A DNA stretch of 64,000 bases from Trichoplax adhaerens (taxonomy: Eukaryota; Placozoa; Uniplacotomia; Trichoplacea; Trichoplacidae). Made by a program: the position numbers and the translations under genes. The notes under the pieces are model-generated. The model saw nothing but the letters and a program-made list of their open reading frames with translations. It was not told the DNA's origin and did no database searches. The first letter of the stretch is position 1; every line of letters starts with the position of its first letter. Where the stretch lies: assembly GCF_000150275.1 (NCBI RefSeq), contig NW_002060944.1, forward strand, positions 7,244,756 to 7,308,755. The letters run 5' to 3'. Positions 51,101 to 64,000 of this stretch are shown in pieces.

Positions 51101-53691
51101 TTATTATCATCACCGCATCAACAGATATCAAAATAAAGGTCTTTCAACATTATGATCAAGTAAAAAAGTGACTGACCCAAATGTTAAACTGATATTTTCC
51201 CTTTTAATTACTCATACTCCTATAATAGTAATCTAATTGAGGATAATCTGCTTGAGTGTTTGATAGCTATGGATGGTACTATGGTAACGATAAATTTAAT
51301 ATTTAAAGATATGGCTTGCTAATTCCGTCTTCAATGTTATTCCTAATGGAGATCGAATTCAAGCTTTTGTTTGGCTGCTAAGTTAGCAATTGTCTTGTAG
51401 ACTCCAAATAACCTTGGTAGATAGCCTCAGGAATTAATACCATGAGTTGATGCTTATAAGAAAAGATTGTGTAAACAAACAAATAACATAACAGTCTGCT
51501 ATTAGAAATTGATTTAAATGAAGAATGTAGAATTGAACTGGTCTTATCAACTCTGCAATACCGGATTAATGTCAACAACTTTCGTTGATGGTAGTTTATA
51601 CAGTGATAGTATAGCAAAATCAATGAAATCTAGATAGCTGTAAAGTAAAAAATATAAGTTTATACCGTTCGCGAAGTCTAATAGACGTGAATTCTGCGAG
51701 TTTTAAGAATTATCTAGTTAATTAATGATATACTTGGTTTATTCATACAATATCTTGTATCCCAGTGGAGAAGTCATTACATTAAATTCGAAGGCAGTAA
51801 TCCATTCTAATGTCGAAATTTTTGTTATATAATAAAATGTTCTCTCTATTTATTTTTCAATTCAATTGCCAACAACTAAAATTAAATTTAAAATTAGAAC
51901 GTAATTCAATTTTTAATTTATTCATGTTCTCGTTGTTATCGTATTATTCAAACTGTTATAGTCCAATATCTTGTATAAATACCGATACAACTTGCTCATC
52001 ACGACAAATAGTACTCTTCATTAGCGATTTTCATCATGATTGTCTTGTTTTGCTTTTTTAAATGCAATTTCCACGACTCATTTTAACTAAACTGTCAAGT
52101 AGCAAGTTGTGAAATGATGAACAGAGAATGATAACAGATTAGATTACAATAGATAAAAGGAAAATTGCGTCTAATTTAGTATTCAATAGATTATTGAAAA
52201 ATAGAATACGCAATTTAATTAATTGGAATAGATTACTATTTTATTTTAATATATCCTTGATTTCTATCATTATAGGGAATGGGCATAAATTGGGCTATTC
52301 ATGCTATGGTGAAATATCTAATTTTTTCATAAGATGAAAATCATCGATATTCTTATATACTCATATAGTCCAGACGATCCAAGCTAAAATTTTGATTACC
52401 TCTCACTAAAATCTAATTTCAAGTTTGGCTGGTCTTTTCTTCTTTGCTTGTTTTGTAAATGTAGTCTAGTCAAATAGAATCAGTGTATTTATAATAGATT
52501 ACCCCATTCCTTCCGTTCTATTTTTCTTTCATTTTTACTGTAAAACCCGATTTCAATTAGGATTAAAATCAATATCATTGTCATGCCATTAATATTGTTT
52601 GATGCGATTCATCGATAGTGTCAATAAAATGGTGAATAATAGGGGGCAGGGTAGCGAATAATATAAAAATTAAAAGTATATACCAAAGGTGACGAGATTT
52701 CAATATGAGAAAGATGGTGGTTGCAAGCAAAGTTGATATTCAAATAGATGAGAATTAAGGTTAAAAGGTAATGAAATCGCTAATTGTATCTACCGCAGAG
52801 TATAGATCGTTTTTTAGATAATAAAAAAAGAAATGAATAAAATCAATGGATAAATAAAATAATCTAATCTAACAGAGAAAACAATCAAAAGAAAGATTGG
52901 GTGGAACATTTTATATGCTATGTCTCCTCCCAGTATTATCTTAAATGGAATAAATAAATGGAAATCAATGTTTTATAATGACGATATCAATTTTTTTCCA
53001 AGGCTTTAATTTGACAGTTATTTACTATCGTAATATACCTACGTCAACGTCTGAATCGCCCATGTTCTATTGATAGCTCAATATTTTTAATCCCAACTCA
53101 TATCATCATGCACTTGATAAATTACTTTCAATTCATGGATTGATGTCGGATATGATTGCCAATTTGCATTGATCATCGGTAAGTTTATTCCATTTCTTCA
53201 AGCGCTGTTTTTTCGTGTCATAAAATTAACGAGTGAATTTTAGTAATCTACTCTAACGGCTATTGATCTATTTTAAATGATCAATTAGATTATGCCTGTA
53301 GCCACTAAACATTCTTTTCCCCATTTCAATTTTTCATAACCAATATATCATAGATGTTCTTTTCCTAGAACTCATTGCATGCCTGCTGCCGTCTATAATT
53401 TTGATTTAAGATTTAGTTTACATCAAACTATCCACTGTGCTTTCTGGTCGTTGTATGAATCTACGCTCATTCTTACTATTATTTTAAGTAGAAATTTTCT
53501 CATTTCTATTGCCAAGTTGTCCTTCAATAAGTAACTTTTATCATGTACTTGTAATTCCTAGTATAGCAAGCTCATTAAGGATGATCGATATCATTATCTC
53601 ACAACGCAACTAGATGGCGATACCATTTAAAATCACCTAACTCGTTTCATCCAATATTATTGAATGGTAGCCTATGCAAATAGGGATCTCC

Positions 53692-53990
53692 TTCCATTTC
53701 TGGTCCTATTTATGCTAATCATATGTCTATATGATGAATTAATTACGGAGTAATGATCAGTATTATCAAACTACTTTTACCATTTAATGACAACACCCAT
53801 AAATAGCATGCACCCCATTTTATTAAATTTACTTCATGTTCAAGGATGCAAACGCCAACTTTCTTTCCATTTCTAACCCTACTTTTGCTATTCAGACATT
53901 CTTACGGTATGATGAAGTAATTGCAGTAATGAATGATCAAATATTATCAATTTACTTAATGATTTCATGACGATACCATTCCATTTTATG
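53692..53990. repeat. Two-copy tandem repeat, about 173-bp period
   Basis: TTCCATTTCTGGTCCTATTT at 53692 matches TTCCATTTCTAACCCTACTT at 53865. Both are followed by TATGATGAA(T/G)TAATT, then TAATGATCA and ATTATCAA, and end near AATGA(C/T) with CATTCC or CACCC. Confidence 0.75.
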
Positions 53991-56900
53991 TAGCCCTTTT
54001 TGTCTACTGCTGTTCAATACCAATGGTATTTCGATCAGGCCAGAGACTACACCCTTTCCATATATTACTATCTATGCTATCTGTGTGATTCTGAGATGAA
54101 TTTATTAAAGAACGACGATTATCCTCCTCGAGTTACTGTAGGACTTAATCGCGATAGTGATCAGTATCACGTATCTCGTTGTGCAAAAGCTCATTTCATT
54201 TAATATCAAGACATGATAATGTATAACTATTGATTCATGCTCAATACTACTCTTTTATGTAGGGTAATCGCGGTAATCATTAGGACTTACTAACGTAAGA
54301 AATAATAAAGTTAAACCGAAAATAACTTGCCCGATAGGAATAGTTCTAATTCTAGTTGATAATTCTATCTATCTCTTATCCGTTGTATTTATACGGTATC
54401 TAACGCTCTTCCAATATGGATAAGATTTCAGAATTTAATAGTAGATTTTAATCCTGGTTATTTATGCGCTTTTCTCGTCAGCAAAATTCTTTGATTCTGC
54501 TATCCACAGATTGTTTTCTAGCCACTTAAGCAGCCTTACTTTTCATTAAAGTTTGTTGCCATACTATTGCAGCCGCTCTGATCTACATTGATACCTATCA
54601 TATTTATCGCTAAAATCTTACCCGTTTTTATTAGTTTCATTCCAATTGGATGGTAGAGATGAATTTTACGTTCCTTCCGTCTATTAAAATCTGATATCTT
54701 ATTAGCTATCATTGCACTAAGTTATTTGCGATTTCCATTTCTACTTTTTACGTAATTTTGTCGATATTTCTAATGATACTCGTATTACTGCTAATTATAT
54801 ATTTTATTAAAAAATATTATGCATGCTCATGCCCTCATTTACAATTTCTTCTTAGCAGAGGTACTCAATCGATTAGTACAGTAATTGCATGATGTATAGT
54901 ACTACATGATGAAGTAAGATCAACTCTGCAATTACATATATTTGTAAAAGATACAAAAAGGGTAAGATCTAGCTTCTAAAACTTCTACAAACTTTGATTC
55001 TACTTTGGTGTACCCTGGTCGACTTACGTAACGATGACAGCAAATAAAATCGGGAAACAACCAAACAATAATTTATTCAAACTTATAAGAAGTAAGGGAC
55101 CAAACGACTTTCAAATAATTAATTTCTAAGGTTTAAAAGTGAAGAAATAAGATAAAATTAAAACTGTCAACAACCAAACAACCTTACAAGTACAGCTAAC
55201 AATATCGCTTACAATCCGTGAATCTGAGAGGTCTTTCAAATTTAAATTACTTCTTTTAAAGTAATTCTTTCCTACTCCACTCTAAATTTTCCAATTGTAC
55301 CGCCATTTATAAGCTTTGTAGGGCTCTTAATGGAGTTGAGAACTAAACATTGATTAACCCATCACACTTAAAATAACTTAAGAAATCTACTTTGCACCAT
55401 TTAAGAATCAATCACTCAAAGTTCAGATACAATTTACCTTACGATTCCGTTACAAAACGTTAGAAAACTAACAAATTAACTATCAAACATCAAATTTTAT
55501 GGCTACGCTGATTTTTAACTACTAAACTTTATGCAAATCGGAAAATTTACTTTTAAATATCGAGACTTAGTCATTAAAATAATGATTAAAAGTGGCAACC
55601 GCCATCTTATTTATCTATTTTCGAAACTTAAATTTCGTCATTTAACTTTTATGTTGTTTTCTAAAATTTCTAAGTAATAATTTTCAAATTCATCACCAAA
55701 ATTCACGTTTTAATAATTAGGGCTCCATTTTTTTGTCTTTTAATATAAGTTCTATATTGAAATTGATCCAATCAATCAAGTAGGAATCGAATTTTAATTT
55801 ATTTGGATTTAATGCTATTGTCACGCTACATCCTCATTTCGATTGAATAGATGAGTGAATACGGTAGCATCTTATTCAGTCAATTAAAATGTTAAATCGG
55901 CATTATTACTAACTGCTAAGAATTGCCTTCCATTTTTTTTACTTATATTTGAACATTTTAGTCAAGTTGAGTGAATAAACCTAATGGAATAGAAGCTTTT
56001 CCCTCGAAAGCTTTTATTTTAGTAGCACTTTCTACGTATTGTAATGATTGATAAGTTTCGTGTAGTTTATTCTTAAATTTTTGATTAAGTATCGCATGTT
56101 CATGATTAATATATAATCAAGTTTTTATGGAGATTAACATTTCTAGCGATAATTTTATCGGTTATCTCTTTATTTTTATCTGAAAGAAAGAATTTATTAA
56201 ATGAAAGACCCATCAATTTCTTTAAAGTGGACGATTTGTACTGAAAAGGAATGATCAAATTCTGTTTCTAGCATGTTTCAATTTAAGATCGATATCATTT
56301 TGATCTGGTATTTGTTACCGTTATTCCTAAGTTAATTGTACTATTCATCCATGACTTTACCGTTGAAATCCAGCATTACAAATAGCTGTAAATCAGAAGG
56401 GAAAAATTTAGTAAGTCGAATGCTAACGAGATTGCAGTTTTTGAATAAGATCTTCATAAAGATACTAAGTGTTCGAGCGAAATCAGTCACTAGACAAGCT
56501 AATATTTTCAGTTTATTGGCAAAGTCAATACCTATCCTGTAATAATAAGAATGAACTATATAGTGAAAGTCTTCAATACTATGAATTAATTAATAAGCTT
56601 TTACTTTCAGTTTTTTGATTTGTTACTTAAAGAATTGAAATCTATAATCTAAAGAAGTTGTATTATTTTGTTTTAAAAGATAACCGAATTGAACTTGCTT
56701 CAGATTACTATCGTTAACTTCGTACCGCAATTCTGATTTTAAATATGATGATTTATCCAATACCGCGAAATCCTCTAAAATTTCAATATTAGTACCTACA
56801 GTAATCTTATTTTGTCAATCTGATAATGACGTCGGGAGTTTTATATTACTGCGGGTTGATAGATTTAAAATGATATCATAAAAATGAAGCTTATTAGTTG

Positions 56901-58931
56901 ATATATATTTAGAATACTATATAGACCAATTTATAGTATGTTCTATATGACATAACGTTTGAAGTCAAAGTTCTATTTAATTCCGGTGCTTTAAAACATC
57001 GGACTGATTTCATAGGCAAATATTAATAATGATTTTAGGATATCGTTACCAACGGTAACTTTGCATCTTAGTAAATTTGGTAAAGATCCCGATATCTTTA
57101 TAGCATGTTTGATAATAATTATACATACGTACATATATAATTTAGAGATTACATCATAGAAAATGATTGTATTCATTTAGCTTTCTTTAAATTTAAAGAT
57201 TAATCCATGTGACAAGTCAATTAATAATTTATTATAACTTAGTTTAGAAATATCAGCGTTGATCTAATTGAACATGATAAAAATAGTTTAAATCAGTATT
57301 AAAAGTAACACGGTATACAATATTGCAGCCAAATAAATGAAAAATCTCAGAAATTTTTATTTTATATCGATTGATTTATTATCGATGGAATCATCCTATC
57401 GTCGTTAATGTGATCAAGATTTCAATAATTTCACCTTGTGTTAAGAATTTGAGATTTATATTGCATAATTATAGTGGCTGAACGCATTTAATTGGTTTTA
57501 ATTGAAGGCAAAAAATTAATCGATATCACATAGCAAACTAATAATCATACTCTCTATACGAAATGAGATCTTGCCTTTAGGATAGCAGTATCGATAGTAT
57601 AGGTCAAGTTTACTGATTGTAACTAATTCATCAAGTTATCAAATCATTGCTAATTTTATAAACTGCATATTAAGAAATTAGATTGTATCTTATCGAAATG
57701 TCATCTTTTCGACTGGCTATTTTTGAACAGTGCAGGATTAATTATGTCCCACTAATTTTAAATAATGAGAATAAAACCACACATTTATAATTATATACAA
57801 AGGTGGATAAAACTACGTTTATCTACAGTATACCATTTCTATTACTACTTGTATATTGGTAGTTAGTACCTACACGCTATTATGTAACTATAACTAGCAG
57901 TAACCTACTCGAATAGTCTCCAAGATTTCTCAAAGAATCATTTCCTGCCGTAGTTAGATGAAATTACATACATTCAACTACATGCTCGTATATCAATAGG
58001 CAAAAATTTTCTGAATATCTGTAATATTTTCTTAATCGATCTGGTATTGGCATTAACGTGTCATTTTAGTCCTTTAATAACTAAAAACTCTCCAAAACTC
58101 TGCTACCAAACTATTTCGTAATCGTCATTAGAATGGAATTGTATATACCCAAGTGTATCTTAAGATAGGTAAAATTCTAAGTTCGTTTAATAAACTGTTT
58201 CCCTGACCAGCATTATTTGTCCTAAAGCAGTATTTTATGACTAAAAGTGGTATTCAAAGGCTTCTATAAAATCATTTTAAATCGTTATTTCTTTAAAATC
58301 TACCGCATTGAAGAGCTGCTTGCGTCATATCAGTTGTTCTGGATAAGTAGAGTGTAGAAATCATCAGAGAATGATAGTCATTGTAATCTGTTCCTGATGC
58401 TTTAGTCCATTCTATTTTGGACTCAAGATGACATATTGATGATTGTATAAGATCGTAAATATTTATAGCCACCATTCTATCATATTGATAGAATAGAATA
58501 TTTATTTGTTGGCGTATCATGGCATTAATTTTTAGTAAGAACTCATTGATTTCGCTGGTTGGTCATGACTCTTCAACTAGTAGTCCAATACAATATTTAA
58601 ATAATTATAAGCCTTGAAATGTTTTATCCGCTTGATTTTTAGAGCAGTTGTCATTTTATTTTACAAGAGGAATATAATAGCCCGCGTGCATTTGAATGGG
58701 ATTCAATTTAAAGCTATAAATCACACTATATGGGTGTATGTGTTCTTAATTAGTCTACAATCTAAATTAGGTGTGGTATGTTGCAAAGTTAGTATATTAA
58801 TAACAGTTTCATCGGCTAACATGAAACAACTTTAATAGATTTTAGGACTATCTATAAATTTTATCTATAAATCAAGTATAGCCAGCTTGTGCTTTTACTT
58901 CGTTGTATGTGCCAATTTTTTCTCAACCTTA

Positions 58932-59365
58932 CGCATTAACGATCTCATTGACTCTAATTGTCAGGCAGCGTAAATAGGCTAAATGTTGTACTAGGTATAT
59001 GAATGAAGTATTACTAGCTTAAGATTGAATAATTTGGTTGTTTTAATCAATCTTATTAACTGTCATTATGATAGAGAAAGGATAGTTTTTAACCGTCTTA
59101 ATTTTACGCTCACTAATCAAGTATTACTCCGCTGTGCTTAGATGTACTCTACTTTAACGTATTCATGATCTCATGAAATCTAATTATGCACTGATTGAAT
59201 GGGCTAAAAAATTGCTTCTATTCTAAATTTTAGCCTCAATTTCTAATTACTTAGAATTAAAATTTTCATTAACTTTAACGCATTCATAATCTTGTTGACT
59301 CCAATCAGGGAACAGACTTAATAGGCTTCATGTTGTATTTATTAATCAAGTATTATAAGCCGAAA
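58932..59365. repeat. Diverged tandem repeat, three copies
   Basis: Copies start near 58932, 59155 and 59277 with (C/T)(G/T)AACG(C/T)ATTCAT(G/A)ATCT or the variant CGCATTAACGATCTC. They then share TTGACTC(T/C)AAT and AATAGGCT, and two carry ACTAATCAAGTATTA-like phrases. Confidence 0.65.
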
Positions 59366-60613
59366 TAATTTCTTCTTTAATGGGGATTGAATTATGTTTT
59401 TATAAAATGAATAGATGCCGGCCCAGCCTTTTCTTATTCCTTTTTTCCTTTCATTACGTTCTTTGACAGCTGTAGAATAACATTTTGACATTCTAGGATG
59501 ACTACAGGAAGATTTTAAAATTATTTTTAATACCTATCTGTTATGACATAAAATAGACGGCTGCTATAGTTAGTAAAACCACATCTTTTTAATTAATCGT
59601 TTCCATAAATTTTTCATTATCCACTAGGTAAGCCACAAGCCAAGTTCGTCCATTTTAAAGTGCCTTTAGAGAGAATTGAGAAAAGGTAAAATTATGTTTC
59701 TGTTTTCGTAGCTGTATCTACCAAGTCTTTCTCAACGAATGAATAGAAACGACTATTAAAATTCATGCTAGTGTGTAATCAATTGAGATTCTAGTTGATT
59801 GAACTGCAATTTACTTGCAATTTTACATGATCGACTGCAATAATTTCTCCTAAGTTCATTATAGGTAGTTTAAAAATTTTAAACGAATTGCTTTCAAGTC
59901 TTAATAGTTATCTATATTAGCATATACCGCTAATTAGCCATTTCATCGAGAAGATGAAAAGGCACATCTACACTACAGTATATCCCTTAAGTATATAAGT
60001 AATTTTAGCAGCTTTGCTTTGCCTAGAGCTTAAGAAGTATAAAATTAAATCGACATTATTTTTATGGTAATTTTATTCTAGATAGTTTGCTTTAGTTAAA
60101 GATTAAGTGTACAGTAATTATAAATCTACCGCAGTAGTATTCTATTCTATTTCCTATAATTTAAATTGCTTAAAGTTTGGTGATAGAAAGCGACGATATA
60201 TCTGCACAACTAATTATTCAATTTTATTTTAACCGTAATTGTTTCTCATCATCTCTGGAATTTCAGAAGATCGGATTCAATATATTCTGGACGTATTTTA
60301 AGACCGCTGATCTACTTTTACCTGCATATTTTCTCATATCAAAGATACCTCCTATTTCTACGCTCCTTTCTATTCATTTATCAAGAAAATTGAATTCTAA
60401 CCTATTCCATTTCAGACTTATTAACTTGATTTTGATTGAAATCTTTAAGCTACTAGCCTCTCAATTAAATTTTGATTCAGAACTGTCTCTATTATCAATC
60501 AACAACTTACAGAATTAAATTTATATCTTAATTCGAACTCTATCCATAATTATCTATTCCATTGGCTTGGATTATAATTCAATACTGTGGTACTCTATTC
60601 AAGATCTTTATTA

Positions 60614-63600
60614 ATGGCTACTCAATCTTGTTTACGGATCAATTTTATCGGTTGTTTTGCCGTTGTCTTATTATTAATCATGACTCGAAGTCAATCATCA
60701 TTGACAGCAGCCGCAGAACCTTCTCAAATCATGTTGATGTCTGCTGATGAAACTTTAACATCTTCGTTAATATGTAAGTTTGTCATGAATGCTTTAACTG
60801 CATTTAGACGGATAAGATCATGATGGCATACAGGATTAGCATTTATCTGAGGTGCTAACTAGAATGAAAATGGTTCCTTAATCTTCTTTTTATTGGTTTT
60901 TGAATATCTTTCAATTTTATTGGTTTATTTATAGTTTTTTCTTTAGTTGGTTGTCTCCTCTTTTAAGAAAAATTTCATTCCACTTTATTGCTCCTAGTCT
61001 TGAATATCCATCTATGCTTAGGAATACTATTGACGTAGTAGATTGTACTATTTACGAAAAAAGATTTTTCAACTTGCCTTCAATACCTCTTTAGCATATT
61101 CTGATTGTTCTAACTGGTCGTTTTCCTCTTAATAGATTGTTTCCTCTTTTAAGAGTAACTTCATCTTACTTTATCTATGCCAAACTAAAGCAGAACATCT
61201 ACCTACATTTAGGAATAGTATAGATGTAGTTGATTGTCTTTTTCTAAGATCATTTCATTTTACTCTATTTGCATTATACCTTACTTCAGCAACGCAACTA
61301 TCTCAATTCCAGGTAGTAGAAACGAGGTAGATTGCTGCCTTTTCCTAAGATCATTTCGTTTTCCTCTGTTCTCCTTATCCTTCGGCAAAGCATCAATCTC
61401 TATTCCAGATAGTATAGAGATGAGGTAGATAGTCTTTTCCGAAGATCGTTTCATTTTACTCAGTTCACCTTATACATCAGCAAAGCGTCCATCTGTCTTC
61501 CAGATGGTAGAGATGAGATAGATTGTCGTCTATAAAATTCATTTCTTTCTTTGCTTTCTACCTCAGTAAAACGTCTCACCTACTTTGAGAAATAGCATAG
61601 GTAAAATAAGTTACTTCTCCTATATGCACTGTTATATTTTATAAAATGCGAATTTTATGATCTAAAAATCTTCCTGTCTATATCTCACCATGAAATGGAA
61701 AATTTTTATCCACCGTGGTATAATAAACCTGAGCAGTTCTAATTGGTTGTAAACGCGTATTAAAATTGAAAGATTTTCTTTCTGACTAATGTCTTCTCAC
61801 CATTAATTGTAGCTATCCATCGTTTTGATTATTCTACCATAGCGAGCGAATTTTCATCAGATATCATGACTACTGCAACTAAAGGTTAGTATCTCGGACA
61901 TTTATTGGATGTTGATCCTTTTAATCCACAATAATAACCATGATTCTTGTCTTTTGTCATTACTGACTAATTGAAGGAGCAGTAATTCAAGCCAGTAGTG
62001 TTACTATCGGTAAGTTATAGATTCTACTAATGAAATTATCTTGCTGTTAAGAGCTATGCTTGAATTGATCTTTTTCTACTAACACTTCTTACTTATACGC
62101 ATACAACAGAAACTATTGCCTCAACAACTGTCGTAACTACAATTCCAACAACACAACCAACACCTGCAGCAAGTTAGTAAAATCAGCTATAGTGAATAAT
62201 TCTGAGTAAGAGGTTTAATCGTTTATTATATTACTATGAAAAGACAGTAACTGTACTATTTATTAGTCATGCTACGTTATAGTAATTCCGTTGTTAAAAA
62301 GAAATAAAATAAGTCTGAGTAACATAGGACGTGAAGTTGTTCATAGTATTTTTATGGAAAGGTAGCAATTATACTTCAATTTTATCGCAACTGTGCTATA
62401 TTTTAGAAAGAAAGGAACAATTTTAACAGTAATAGCACTTGTTTTCAGCATTGTTATGAAAGACAGCAGCTACATTGCTAATACAATATTATCCTATGCC
62501 ATAGTAGTCTTGAAGTAGCTTTTAAAAGAAGATTGAATCGTTGTGAGGAAAAAGCAATACTAAATTGTGTTATGGGAAATGTTAACTTGTTCCTAGCATT
62601 GCTATGAAAGACAGCAGCTACATTGCTAATACAGCAATACGCTATACTATAGTAACCTTGAAGTAGTTTAAAAAGAAAACTAAATCGTTACGGGGAATAA
62701 AGAATATTAAATCATGTAATAGAAAATGCTAACTTGTTCCTAGCATTGCTACGAAAGACAGCAGCGATATTGCTAACGAAGCTATTCTATAGCAGTCTTG
62801 AAGCAGTTTTAAAGAAGATTGAAGATTGAAATCTTTGAGCAGTTGTGATGTATAAGGGAATGTTAATCATATAGCAGGAAATGCTAACTTGTTCTTAGCA
62901 TTACTATGAAAGAGAGCAGCTACATTGCTGAATCTGCAACATACTACGTTAAAATAGACTTAAAGTAGTTTAAAAGCAGATCACATACAAGGAGATATCC
63001 TATTTATAACAATAATAGTGTATGCGATAAGTGGATATAGTTGTTAGTAATGGTTTATTATATATAGCCTAGATTTAGTTTTAGAGAAGAATAAATAATT
63101 TTTAGTAATAGAGAATGTCAAGTTGTTCATAGCAATACAGTGAAAAAGCAACAGCTTGTAAAGTAAAGTTAAGCTATGTTATAACAGTCTTGCTGTGATT
63201 TTTGAGAGGAATAAGTCTGAGTAACAAGAAACGCCATTCACAGCATCACTATGAGAAGATGGCGGTGATACTATTGGTATGTTAAAGCGGTTTTGCTACG
63301 TTCTTTTGAGAGAGAGGGATCGCTCTGAAAATAGGGGCATTAAGTTGTTTAAGGTATTATTATCGGACGATTCACATCGCGCTTATACTTATAGTTATAT
63401 TTGATTATAGCAGTTCGCTGTGATGAATAGTTCTGAGTAATAAGGAAAAGTTATTCGTAGCATTGCTAAGGGATGATGGGATCTATAATATTTGTGTAGT
63501 AGCGCTAGATTATAGCAAGTTTATTGCAGTTTTATAATGAATTTGAATTACTTACCTTAAAATCGTTTTCTTCCAAGTCCATCAATATCTTGAATATTAA

Positions 63601-63880
63601 CATAAGACCATATATAGCTTTATAAGTTAACACATTTCCTATTGGAAATAAGATCATGATTGCTAGTCTGCCCTAGATCATCTATTTTTCCTATCAATTC
63701 TTTCCTATGACTTATTTGCTGATACTGATCTATTTTTGCACCATTTCTCTATTTTAGCCACTAGGATACCTTGTAATGGTCAATGCCATGCGAATGCTAC
63801 CTGCCAAGGCTCGGGAGGAAATGAAAGATGCGAATGTGAATCTAGCCTAGGATATTATGGAGACGGGATTACATGTACAG
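60614..63880 (+). CDS. Signal-peptide, Ser/Thr-rich, EGF-domain protein, 5' part (five exons seen)
   Basis: Proposed exons: 60614-60773, 61813-61884, 61977-62009, 62110-62172, 63758-63880. They join in phase to 150 codons, and the gene continues beyond the window. Exon 1 gives a signal peptide (hydrophobic core FIGCFAVVLLLIM, residues 11-23). Exons 2-4 encode a Ser/Thr-rich linker (TIASTTVVTTIPTTQPTPAA) likely to be O-glycosylated. Exon 5 is one EGF-like domain with six cysteines in order, containing CHANATC and GYYGDGITC, the nidogen/fibulin-like type. Exons 2-5 all begin and end in phase 1, typical of shuffled extracellular modules. The product is probably secreted or a cell-surface receptor or adhesion protein. 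Exons 2-4 are short and rest on splice signals and phase alone, so they are less sure than exons 1 and 5. Confidence 0.7.
60960..61560 (+). repeat. Degenerate tandem array, about 100-bp unit, in intron 1 of the EGF gene
   Basis: AAGATC(A/G)TTTC(A/G)TTTT begins at 61247, 61347 and 61442, with older versions near 60964 and 61149. Between anchors the units share TCAGCAA(A/C)GC, CCAG(G/A)TAGTA and GAGGTAGAT(T/A)G phrases. Confidence 0.85.
62330..63540 (+). repeat. Degenerate tandem array, about 150-bp unit, in intron 4 of the EGF gene
   Basis: The anchor TATGAAAGACAGCAGCTACA and close variants begin at 62455, 62603, 62750 and 62905 (steps of 148, 147 and 155), each preceded by TTGTTCCTAGCATTGC or similar. 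Weaker copies extend left to about 62336 and right through about 63120, 63225, 63350 and 63450. In all, nine or ten units fill most of the 1.6-kb intron. Confidence 0.88.
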
Positions 63881-64000
63881 GTAGAACAAGAATCAATAAT
63901 TTGAATCCTTTTTTAGTTTACAATTCTGTATACAGCATCTAAGTAACAGTTTAAGGACTATTTATATTGTTATAGAATTTACTGACGATCTACGCATATT

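Larger units (their letters stand above)
48196..60613. other. 12.4-kb gene-free region between AARSD1 and the EGF-domain gene
   Basis: The left end should hold the AARSD1 3' UTR (AATAAAATAAATAAAT near 48702). Beyond that I found no exon with recognisable protein similarity on either strand. The longest frames (83 codons at 51810, 81 at 51378 minus, 113 at 60177) are AT-driven and lack splice context. Local duplications are present at 53692-53990 and 58932-59365. A non-coding RNA gene or lineage-specific fast-evolving exons cannot be excluded. Confidence 0.55.

Noticed and set aside
54000-54203. 67-codon frame with many Tyr residues
   Set aside because: Isolated, next to a tandem repeat, no homology and no good splice sites.
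60177-60518. 113-codon plus-strand frame
   Set aside because: Rich in I, L, F, S and N as expected from AT-rich DNA; opens with no clear start context and matches nothing I know.

Overview
This is a nuclear, intron-rich animal genome segment. The base composition is AT-rich, introns are short (mostly 60-500 bp) with GT-AG ends, and the encoded proteins read as close relatives of vertebrate ones: hydroxyacylglutathione hydrolase, CCDC13, xylulokinase, a MYO1B-type myosin, SEM1/DSS1, beta-mannosidase and AARSD1. The compact genes with many vertebrate-like exon boundaries suggest an early-branching metazoan. A placozoan (Trichoplax/Hoilungia-like) fits best, but that is inference; no marker gene proves it. 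I see no prokaryotic features, CRISPR arrays, insertion sequences, tRNA or rRNA genes.

Layout: (1) 1-1140, first exon of HAGH (minus), running off the left edge. (2) 3329-8475, complete 13-exon CCDC13 (minus). (3) 8.5-11.2 kb, non-coding DNA with a microsatellite, three hairpin palindromes and a first array of the self-complementary word GTACTGTAC/GTACAGTAC. (4) 11280-12235, a two-exon C/EBP-PAR-like bZIP factor (plus). (5) 13437-17968, complete 20-exon XYLB (minus). (6) 18.0-25.5 kb, gene-free DNA made largely of decayed tandem duplications. (7) 25534-35529, complete 38-exon MYO1B-like myosin (plus) with eight IQ motifs, five of them on consecutive 87-bp exons. (8) 37163-37557, three-exon SEM1 (minus). 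(9) 37.6-39.1 kb, SEM1/MANBA divergent intergenic region filled by a second GTACTGTAC array that contains an inverted-repeat pair and a long direct repeat. (10) 39147-43241, ten-exon MANBA (plus). (11) 44392/44500-48195, 13-exon AARSD1 (plus). (12) 48.2-60.6 kb, 12.4 kb with no recognisable gene. (13) 60614 to the right edge, 5' part of a signal-peptide, Ser/Thr-rich, EGF-domain protein (plus).

The genes do not form a pathway and are ordinary independent animal loci. Exon models were built by eye from reading frame, splice consensus and remembered family sequence. For the seven recognised orthologues, reading phases join at every junction shown. The most unusual features are the two palindromic GTACTGTAC arrays (one upstream of the bZIP gene, one between SEM1 and MANBA), the serial duplication of IQ exons in the myosin, a decayed copy of a MANBA exon start inside its own intron, and the general finding that introns and spacers are built from old tandem duplications with periods of about 55-350 bp.
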